The position numbers and the translations under genes are program-made. A stretch of DNA of 64,000 nucleotides. Origin: Catenulispora rubra. GTDB lineage: Bacteria > Actinomycetota > Actinomycetes > Streptomycetales > Catenulisporaceae. The notes under the pieces were generated by a model. It did no database searches and had not been told where the DNA came from. It saw only the letters and a list, made by a program, of their open reading frames with translations. Where the stretch lies: the NCBI RefSeq assembly GCF_015356825.1, contig NZ_JAACYW010000015.1, positions 17,602 to 81,601 on the forward strand, given 5' to 3'. Shown piece after piece: positions 9,257 through 15,992 of this stretch. Each line of letters opens with the position of its first letter. Position 1 is the stretch's first letter.

Positions 9257-9368
9257 TGAGCTGCCGCATCTGTGCCGCCGTGGATGTGACCATGGACAGC
9301 CCGGCGCCGACAGTGCTTGCACGACAGCCAGCTACGAATCGGGCCAGCGTGGCGGCCCCTGGAATAGG

Positions 9369-9851
9369 GTGAACAGTGTGAAATCCCGCGACGAGCTTCT
9401 GCAGGTCCTCGACGGCGTCTGCGCTGACGTGCGCGATAGTGCCATCGGCGAAGAGGAGGTTGCGGAACGAATCGTCTTAGTCGCATCAAGTGACGGGACG
9501 GTTGACGCCGCTACTGGTACCTCGACACACCGGGCCGGTGACGTCGTTGCTTTCGTCAACGATTCGGGAGTGCCGTTCGTTGAACAATCTGACGATCTCA
9601 TTTCCCAAGTGGCGAGTTTGCAACCCGAGGCTGTATTGCTGGCCGGATCCGCGCTGACAGGACGGCCCGGGGCTGCCTTCCAGAAGGTCTTGGCGGTACA
9701 ACTCTTTTCGGTGATCTACGACATCCGCATGGCAAGGATCGCCTCGGTTGAAGAGACGAACGGCGTGATCAGCGCTGTCGCGCCCTGGAAAGATGTCAAG
9801 GCGGGGCCCAGAGTATGGGCCGAACGGCTTTTACGGCCGAACACAAAGTAA
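9369..9851 (+). CDS. Hypothetical protein, 160 residues
   Basis: An open frame from GTG 9369 (or GTG 9378) to 9851. The frame is also open further back, but that part overlaps the methyltransferase gene. The product has an acidic, helical N-terminus (SRDELLQVLDGVCADVRDSAIGEEEV) and a Val-rich middle. No family is recognised and there is no signal peptide or membrane segment. It lies downstream of the methyltransferase on the same strand, about 110 bases away, so it could be the last gene of the vsr operon or stand alone. Confidence 0.55.
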   Translation: MNSVKSRDELLQVLDGVCADVRDSAIGEEEVAERIVLVASSDGTVDAATGTSTHRAGDVVAFVNDSGVPFVEQSDDLISQVASLQPEAVLLAGSALTGRPGAAFQKVLAVQLFSVIYDIRMARIASVEETNGVISAVAPWKDVKAGPRVWAERLLRPNTK

Positions 9852-10073
9852 AAAACTGTAGACAGGCGGGGGAGCCCGCAGGATTTGCCCACACGTCCAG
9901 AGGCCGTGATCCGGCGGGCAGGTTTACCGTGGGTCGAGCAGGCTGCGGGTTCCTGCCGCTGCCTCCGGCTTGGCCTGCAGCCTCGAGAGCGTCGCAGACT
10001 CCTCATACACCCCCTGTCGGTCACGACGTTGTGACTCGCCATTCGTAACCACACGAGCGGGGTGGCAAGGGTA
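9852..10073. other. Gap of about 220 bases with no gene seen
   Basis: Between the hypothetical gene and the broken NB-ARC gene. I see no convincing ORF on either strand and no clear promoter. It probably holds the promoter of the NB-ARC remnant. Confidence 0.4.
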
Positions 10074-10600
10074 GTGTCCGACGCTGTCCGGGTAGGCGGT
10101 GATAATGCCGGCGTCATCTCGACCGGTGTGAACGCGATCTCCACCGTGCAGCAGATTTCATAAATCGTGCTGGCACCGGCCCTTTCAGGACAACACTCGG
10201 GAACTGGGGATCAGCCTCTGCTCTCGAATGTCCCTCCAGCGCCCAAGACCTTCGTCGGACGGTCAGACGATGTCCGACGGGTCACAGCGGTACTTGCTAC
10301 CGAGACGCCTAGGTTCTGCGTCCTCCATGGCTTGGGCGGAGTCGGTAAATCAACGCTGGCGTCGCATATCGCATCCTCACGCCCCGACACCGTCGTTCGG
10401 TGGTCGATCACAGCAGACTCGCTGCCCGCCATAGAGCACGGACTCGCACAGCTAGGACGGGAACTCGCGCCGACGCTGCCCGTTGCCTTGAACGGCGTGG
10501 GAACAGCCACCGACGAGATCTACCGCACACTTGCCCTGCAATGGCTCGAAAGCAGAAGTGAGTGGCTGATCGTTCTCGACAACCTAACGGGCTCTGATGG
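10074..10600 (+). pseudogene. Broken NB-ARC (NLR-like) gene: in-frame stop and missing 3' part
   Basis: GTG 10074 opens a 29-residue frame with GGDNAGVISTGVNAIST, a Gly-Asp-Asn/Ser-Thr-Gly motif like those placed before NLR proteins. It ends in TAA at 10161-10163. GTG 10167, in the same frame, continues as an NB-ARC domain: TFVGRSDDV, P-loop GLGGVGKSTLA and Walker B-like WLIVLDNL. After about 10590 the similarity ends; the frame runs on antisense to recombinase A to 10814 and is not NB-ARC-like. NLR-type ATPases of this kind are normally 700 residues or more with TPR or WD repeats, all absent here. The reading is a pseudogene cut at its 3' side by arrival of the recombinase genes. If the TAA were native, the 29-residue peptide would be a separate, coupled ORF. 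Confidence 0.65.
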
Positions 10601-12041
10601 TATTCAGGCGATTCCTATGGCGGGCTTTGTCCGATGCGCGACTCAAGCAAAGCGTGTGTTCGGGCTCTGCGGGTTGCCAGCGCAGCGCGTCTCCGATTCG
10701 GCGAAGGTCCCGCTCGTGTTGGCCGTCGATGCACTTGGCGTAGGTACTCAACAGCATTTGCACGCTGTGGCCGGCCCATTCGGCGATCTGGGGCGCGCTG
10801 ACTCCGGCATTTAGCCAGGTGGAGACGCAGGCATGTCGCAGGTCGTACGGCCGCTTACCGAGCGGGGAGTTGAACTGGGCATCCGTCAGAGTCGCCTTGC
10901 GGGCGCGAGACCAGATCGACGCGAACGAGCCGTACCTGATGTCTCCTCCATTGGCGCGCACGAAGAACCGACCGTCTTCGGCAGTGCCGAACTGTTCGAC
11001 ATGCCGACGCAGGTGCGCGACGAGCTCCGGGTGAGCCGGGACCGTTCGGCTTTCCTTCGCCGCTCGGTGTTTGAGTGCCTTCCTCGGCCCGCTGGTGCCG
11101 TCGTCGGTCCAGGCCGCTCCGGCGTATGGCGTGGACTCGGCGAAGCACAACTCGCCCCAGCCCTTGTCTGGCAAGACGCAGTCCTGGATGCGAAGCGCCA
11201 GTACCTCGGCAGGTCGCAGTCCAGCGAAGTACATCGCGGCGAAGAGCGCGACGTACCGCGGCCCGGTCCAGCCAATTTCAGCAACAGCGGCGATGAGCTC
11301 GCGAGCCTGGTCGGGGTTCACCACAACCCGGCGGTCGACGACGGTGGTACGGCGAGGCCGGGGTGTGCTGAGCCGTTCCAGGGGGTTGCGTTCCAGCAGG
11401 TCGAGCTCGATGGCGTAACGGATGGCACCGGTCAGCGCCTTCATTTTGTTCCGATGTGTGTTGACGGCGTATGGCTTGCCGTCCGGCGCGACGAGCGTGG
11501 CGGTGTAGACGTCACGTAGCGTACGAGCGTCGTTGAGCGCGCCCACTTTCAATGAGTGGGCCCGCACCCAGGCGACGGCCTCGGCGAATTCCGGCGACGG
11601 GGCGCCGGCCTCCCGGACAGTCCGGTTGAACGACCAGTTCAACAGTGCCTTGATACGAAGTTCCCGATCGGGTAGACGCTGTTGCCGCGAGGTCATCGCC
11701 GCTGTCACTGTGGCCAGAGCTGCCGCAAGGCTTCTGCGTGAACCAGGTTGTAGCGTCGGCCACTTCATGTCCATGAAGGCGACCGCATGGTCGTACCACG
11801 TAGTCTCGATGACCTGCTGCCGAACTTCCGTGACAGGCAGGCCGGAGTAGATGTCGAACGGCACTCCTCGACGAACGGCTTTGTTCAGCTCCGCACGCAG
11901 TCGAACCGCCACGGGCCTCGACTGATACGTCTTGCTGAAGATGCGGCCGTCGACCTTCCATCGGATGTTGTACGTCTTGCCTCTCACCCCGTCATACGTT
12001 TGCATCGCCCAGACGCGGACGTCGTTGGTTGTCGTCGTCAC
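10584..12041 (-). CDS. Tyrosine recombinase (integrase) A
   Basis: 485 residues from GTG 12041, chosen because GGAG lies upstream and because the protein then starts like the related recombinases here (DVRVWAMQTYDG). The N-terminal half is an arm/SAM-like DNA-binding region. The catalytic domain has Arg in GLRPAEVLAL, DLRHACVSTWLN, His in WAGHSVQML and the Tyr nucleophile in STYAKCIDGQ. It cuts and joins DNA at attachment sites. It is closely similar along its length to recombinase B just upstream and more distantly to the integrase at 62305. Its 3' end lies against the truncated NB-ARC gene, suggesting the pair arrived by integration there. No excisionase is seen beside it. Confidence 0.93.
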   Translation of the reverse strand: MTTTTNDVRVWAMQTYDGVRGKTYNIRWKVDGRIFSKTYQSRPVAVRLRAELNKAVRRGVPFDIYSGLPVTEVRQQVIETTWYDHAVAFMDMKWPTLQPGSRRSLAAALATVTAAMTSRQQRLPDRELRIKALLNWSFNRTVREAGAPSPEFAEAVAWVRAHSLKVGALNDARTLRDVYTATLVAPDGKPYAVNTHRNKMKALTGAIRYAIELDLLERNPLERLSTPRPRRTTVVDRRVVVNPDQARELIAAVAEIGWTGPRYVALFAAMYFAGLRPAEVLALRIQDCVLPDKGWGELCFAESTPYAGAAWTDDGTSGPRKALKHRAAKESRTVPAHPELVAHLRRHVEQFGTAEDGRFFVRANGGDIRYGSFASIWSRARKATLTDAQFNSPLGKRPYDLRHACVSTWLNAGVSAPQIAEWAGHSVQMLLSTYAKCIDGQHERDLRRIGDALRWQPAEPEHTLCLSRASDKARHRNRLNTIRAR

Positions 12042-12216
12042 GACTGTTCTCCTCGCCCCGGTCAGCAGACCGTAAGAGTCTTCATCGCCCTCTGCCGCCG
12101 GCATCCTTCGCCGCCGACCGGCTCGTTGCATCCGGCCGCCGCGAGGGATGACCGATCCACTCTGTGGCCACTACTGCGCTGCTGTTCTGCCGCTCCCAAA
12201 GCCGTATCTCTTGGCG

Positions 12217-13701
12217 TCATCGAAGTCTTACGGCTCGTCGTTGTTGATGGGCCGCCGCCATGTGTGAGCGCTGATTGCGATGGCGAGAGACGGCGTGAGG
12301 TGCCGTGGATGCAGCCGACTCGTCGTCTGTCTCCTCGAGCACCAGGGCAATACGATGCCGGTCCCGTTCATGTTGGCCGTCGATGCACTTGGCGTAGGTG
12401 CTGAGCAGCATCTGGACGCTGTGGCCGGCCCATTCGGCAACCTGGGGCGCGGCCACGCCTGCGTTCAACCAAGTGGAGACGCAGGCGTGCCGAAGATCGT
12501 AGGGACGTTTCCCGAGTGGTGTCTCGAACTGGGCATCTGTGAGTACAGCCCTGCGCGCCCGGGACCAGATTCCGGCGAAGGATCCGTATCTGATGTCTCC
12601 GCCGTTTGCCCGGACGAACAGCCGTCCGTCCTCGGCGGTTCCGAAGCGTTCGATGTGGTTGCGAAGATGGGCTACGAGTTGGGGGTGAGCGGGCACGGTT
12701 CGGCTCTCGCTCGCATCCCGATGCTTCAGCGCCTTCCTGGGTCCGTTGGTTCCGTCATCGGTCCAGGCTGCACCTACATAAGGGGCGGACTCTGCGAAGC
12801 ACAACTCGCCCCAGTCCCGCTCCGGCAGGACGCAGTCCTGGACACGCAAGGCCAGCGCCTCGGAGGGCCGCAGGCCAGCGAAGTAGACCGTCGCGAAGAA
12901 CGCCACATAGCGCGGCCCAGTGCCTCCGAGGTCCTCCACGGCTGCAATCAGCCGGCGCGCCTGGCTTGGATTCACGACGACTCGGCGATCAACGGCAGTC
13001 GTCCTACGCGGCCGTGGCGTGCTCAGCCGCTCGAGGGGGTTCCGTTCAAGCAGCCCGAGTTCGATTGCGTAACGGATGGCGCCCGACAGTGCCTTTATCT
13101 TGTTCCTGTGTGTAGCGACGGCATACGGTTTCCCGTCAGCCGCGATGAGCGTCGCGTCGTAAGCTGCCCGCAGCGTCTGCGGATTGTTGAGCATGCTCAC
13201 CTGCAGCGAATGCGTACGCGTCCATGCGACGGCCGAGGCATATTCAGACGGCGGGGCGCCAGCTGCCCTAGCTGTTCGGTTAAACGACCAGTTCAGCAGA
13301 GCTTTGAAACACAACTCCCGATCAGGACCGCCACGCTCGCGGCTGGTGAGTGCCAGGGTGACCGTGGCCATGGCCGTAGCGATGGTTCGACGGGATCCCG
13401 GCTGTAGGCTCGGCCACTTCATGTCGATGAAGGCCACCGCGTGGTCGTACCATGTCGCCTCGACAACCGCCTTGCAGGTTTCACTGATGGGCAAACCGGT
13501 GTAGATATCGAACGGCACTTCGCGTCGAACAGCGTTTCTTAACTCCGCGTGTCGCTGCAGGGCGGGCTGCTTTACCTTATAGGTCTTACAGAACGTTTGT
13601 CGGCTCACTCGCCACCGCACGGTGTAGGTCTTGCCTCGTGCGCCATCGTTGATCCGGATGCTCCAGACACGGACATCAGTCGTCTCTGCCAACGGGCTCA
13701 C
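12217..13701 (-). CDS. Tyrosine recombinase (integrase) B, tandem paralogue of A
   Basis: About 494 residues from GTG 13701, preceded by GAGAGAAG; longer starts up to 13764 are in frame. Catalytic residues are intact: Arg in GLRPSEALAL, DLRHACVSTWLN, WAGHSVQML and Tyr in STYAKCIDGQ. Blocks such as LLERNPLERLSTPRPRRTT and VDRRVVVNP are shared with recombinase A. The C-terminal tail of about 45 residues differs between the two. Same orientation as A, 175 bases apart, so either a duplication or a two-recombinase module. Substrate sites are unknown. Confidence 0.93.
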   Translation of the reverse strand: MSPLAETTDVRVWSIRINDGARGKTYTVRWRVSRQTFCKTYKVKQPALQRHAELRNAVRREVPFDIYTGLPISETCKAVVEATWYDHAVAFIDMKWPSLQPGSRRTIATAMATVTLALTSRERGGPDRELCFKALLNWSFNRTARAAGAPPSEYASAVAWTRTHSLQVSMLNNPQTLRAAYDATLIAADGKPYAVATHRNKIKALSGAIRYAIELGLLERNPLERLSTPRPRRTTAVDRRVVVNPSQARRLIAAVEDLGGTGPRYVAFFATVYFAGLRPSEALALRVQDCVLPERDWGELCFAESAPYVGAAWTDDGTNGPRKALKHRDASESRTVPAHPQLVAHLRNHIERFGTAEDGRLFVRANGGDIRYGSFAGIWSRARRAVLTDAQFETPLGKRPYDLRHACVSTWLNAGVAAPQVAEWAGHSVQMLLSTYAKCIDGQHERDRHRIALVLEETDDESAASTAPHAVSRHRNQRSHMAAAHQQRRAVRLR

Positions 13702-13969
13702 GCTTCTCTCGTATGTCGAGTCAATCGCATGGCATATTTGTCGGCATTTCTGGGCAATTCCCAATAGCCCGCGAGAGTGATTCGGCTAGGCCAGACAGGT
13801 ACGCCATATTCGGCACGTCCCGCTAGGAACGCACAGCGCTCACGCCACCGGATTGTTGCTCGTCAGCTTCGACAGCCAGGCTGCGGCAACGATCGCTTCA
13901 GGCGTTTGCGGCGGCTTCGTGCGGCGCATGCTTGAGCACACCCAGGCCACCTCGAACCGCTGCACACAT

Positions 13970-14020
13970 GGTGAGGCGTGGCCTCACCGATGGCCCGCGC
14001 TCAACCAGAGGTTGAGCGCG
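13970..14020. terminator. Two adjacent strong hairpins downstream of the formyltransferase gene
   Basis: First hairpin: GGTGAGG/CCTCACC at 13970-13988 with a 5-base loop. Second: CGCGCTCAAC/GTTGAGCGCG at 13996-14020, a perfect 10-bp stem with loop CAGAG. They lie just beyond the stop of the minus-strand gene ending at 14061 and before recombinase B. There is no U-tract, so termination is inferred from position and strength. The rest of 13702-14060 shows no convincing gene. Confidence 0.5.
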
Positions 14021-14060
14021 GCGGCGGAGTCACTCGGCTTCATCCTTGGCGACTTGGCTC

Positions 14061-14939
14061 TCATGGCGGTGAATCCGTGGGCTCGGACTCGATCACCCAG
14101 AGGGTTCCGGTTCCGCAATCGACGGCCAGTCCGTCGGCTGGCTCCAGGCTAGTTCGGATGAGACGCCGCCACTCGGTGCCGATCTTGGCAACAGGGTAGT
14201 GCTGGGAGCGCATATAGCGGTGAGTTCTTACTTGATTGTGGATCTCGCGTGCGCTCATCGACCAGTCGACGACGTTGAAGTCCTCCTCCATGAACCCGGC
14301 GTAGCTGCTCATCGACTCATCCTGCGGCGACCCCGGCTGCCCGGCCGCGGCGAGGCTCAGTGATGTCGTCAAGAGTTGCTTGATCACGGGCATGGCGTGT
14401 TGGCAGTAGCCGGCCCACGTGATGTCGTCGTCGAGCGGGATTCCGTCTTGTTGAGCGAGGATGGGCCCGGTGTCGAAGCTTTCGTCCATGCGGTGGACTG
14501 TCACTCCGCCGTTCGCGTCGCCGTTTCGGATTGCCCAGAGCATCGGTGCTGGGCCCCGGTACTTGGGCAGCATCGAGACGTGCACATTGAGTGCACCGAG
14601 CCTTGGGATCGCAAGAACGGACGCCGGCAGCTTCCAGGCGAAACCGAAGACGATCAGGAGATCGATTCGATGGCTTCGCAGGGCGCTTGCAAGCTGGTCG
14701 ATGGTGCCAGGGAGGATGAAGTCCATTCTCGGAGGAAGAACCTGGAGGATTGAGGCGGTTGCCTGCTCCGCGTCTGTGAGGTTCGGTTGACCTGGCCTCA
14801 GCGAGCGACCGTAGCAGTAGACGACTGGTTCGAATCCGGATTCCTCGCAGGCTTCATGGATCGCGACAAATTCATCCTGCCCGGACGAGATGATGGCGAC
14901 TCTCCGGCTGTCTGTCATGGCCGACGTGTCGACGACCAC
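14061..14939 (-). CDS. Formyltransferase-family protein (Fmt-like)
   Basis: 292 residues from GTG 14939, which sits next to the upstream stop; ATG 14918 (MTDSRRVAIISSG) is an alternative. The formyl-transferase fold is marked by NVHVSMLPKYRGPAPMLWAI, holding the Asn-x-His of the active site and the loop that follows it, then GGVTVHRMDESFDTGPIL with the catalytic Asp. Members use 10-formyltetrahydrofolate to formylate amino groups on Met-tRNA, sugars or amino acids. The C-terminal domain differs from housekeeping Fmt, and this location is not that of the fmt gene, so a specialised substrate is likely but unknown. Coupled to the DUF6879 gene. Confidence 0.8.
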   Translation of the reverse strand: MVVDTSAMTDSRRVAIISSGQDEFVAIHEACEESGFEPVVYCYGRSLRPGQPNLTDAEQATASILQVLPPRMDFILPGTIDQLASALRSHRIDLLIVFGFAWKLPASVLAIPRLGALNVHVSMLPKYRGPAPMLWAIRNGDANGGVTVHRMDESFDTGPILAQQDGIPLDDDITWAGYCQHAMPVIKQLLTTSLSLAAAGQPGSPQDESMSSYAGFMEEDFNVVDWSMSAREIHNQVRTHRYMRSQHYPVAKIGTEWRRLIRTSLEPADGLAVDCGTGTLWVIESEPTDSPP

Positions 14940-14940
14940 T

Positions 14941-15468
14941 TCAGCGGACTACGTAGTCGTCATGCGGAGTGGCCAGGGCCCACACCGCTTCAAAGGCCTC
15001 CGAACAGAGCCTCGCCACCTTCGGGTCTGAGGTCAGTTCGTTGCCAACCCAGCCGCCGTCACCGGTGAAATGATTGAACAGCGCCGTCGCGCCATCGAAG
15101 ACCCAGAAGTCGTTGCCTGGCAGCGCAATCCCTGATGCTTGCGCTCGAGGCAGCCATCGGACTTGTTCGCCGGCTTCGATGTTCTGCGGAGTGCCGAAGT
15201 GTTCGAAACGAATGTATTCAGTGGCTGGTTCTGAGACGATTCTGGCACGTCGCAAGCTCACACCTCGACTGGCGGTTTTGCGCATCAGTTCCAGCCAATC
15301 CGCCTTGCTTTCAGCGTCATCGCGTGCGGTCCATTTACCGGCTCGCCATTTCGCGATGTCTTCCAACTCTTCTTGAACAGCGTAGTTATCGCGCATCTCC
15401 AGGTGGCAGGCCGTTCGCTGGCAGCCGTCGAAGAGCCGCGTCCAGCCTTCGAGGTCGAGAGACTCCAT
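14941..15468 (-). CDS. DUF6879-family protein
   Basis: 175 residues from ATG 15468, preceded by AAGGGTGA; a TTG at 15486 is also in frame. The pattern WTRLFDGCQRTACHLEMRDNYAVQEELEDIAKW near the start and FDGATALFNHFTGDGGWVG later match the actinobacterial DUF6879 proteins often found beside XRE regulators. Function is unknown. It is the middle gene of a three-gene minus-strand group, 2 bases from the formyltransferase start. Confidence 0.75.
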   Translation of the reverse strand: MESLDLEGWTRLFDGCQRTACHLEMRDNYAVQEELEDIAKWRAGKWTARDDAESKADWLELMRKTASRGVSLRRARIVSEPATEYIRFEHFGTPQNIEAGEQVRWLPRAQASGIALPGNDFWVFDGATALFNHFTGDGGWVGNELTSDPKVARLCSEAFEAVWALATPHDDYVVR

Positions 15469-15608
15469 CAAGTCACCCTTCGGCAAGTCGTCGGACGGGA
15501 CGCCAGTACGGACGGCCGTGCCTCCGCCACTGGCCGTGACGCCGACCGATAATACCCACGGCGACCTCGTCTGCGCGGGAACACGCGAGACGCGGCTCCG
15601 CTGGATGA

Positions 15609-15809
15609 TCAGACGTCTTCAGGAAGGTATTCGAACAGAGATACGGGCACCCGGACGACCGCCTCGCCTTCGGGGATCGTCATCTGAGCCAGATCAGCGG
15701 GGTCGGAGACGATGTAGCCCTGGACGATGAAATCGCCGCTGTCCTCGTCCCGGTAGAACCGAGGCGAACCGCCCTGACCTGTGGATCCGCCAACGAATGA
15801 GATACGCAC
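15609..15809 (-). CDS. Small conserved-type protein, 66 residues
   Basis: GTG start at 15809. The product reads GGSTGQGGSPRFYRDEDSGDFIVQGYIVSDPADLA and ends LFEYLPEDV. As far as I recall, similar short proteins sit next to DUF6879 genes in actinomycetes; the function is unknown. It heads the group 15809 to 14061, which is divergent from the NB-ARC-TPR gene. Confidence 0.65.
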   Translation of the reverse strand: MRISFVGGSTGQGGSPRFYRDEDSGDFIVQGYIVSDPADLAQMTIPEGEAVVRVPVSLFEYLPEDV

Positions 15810-15992
15810 GGGAGCCCCGCTTCCGGGAGTGGACAGATTCTACTAGCATGACACTGCGATAAGAGCTTTGCGTCAACCCTCGTTAGGTGTCAAAGCGTGT
15901 TCACCAATGCTTAACCTGACTGACATGGAGTGCGCTTTGTGCGCTACTTGAGTCGTCTTGTGTGTCAAGAGTGGCGGGAGGGCCTCTAGCGA
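15810..15992. promoter_or_regulatory. Divergent intergenic region with GTGTCAA repeats
   Basis: About 180 bases between the divergent 15809 and 15993 genes. The sequence is less GC-rich than its surroundings and holds GTGTCAAAGC near 15887 and GTGTCAAGAG near 15961, plus GCGTCAACC near 15871: possible regulator half-sites. No clean -35/-10 pair was assigned. Confidence 0.35.

Noticed and set aside
9141..9368. N-terminal extension of the hypothetical protein at 9369
   Set aside because: It overlaps the end of the methyltransferase gene and has no coding sense; GTG 9369 is preferred.
12217..12480. Long plus-strand ORFs across the recombinases (for example 12280-13407)
   Set aside because: Antisense shadows of recombinases A and B, which have full catalytic sets on the minus strand.
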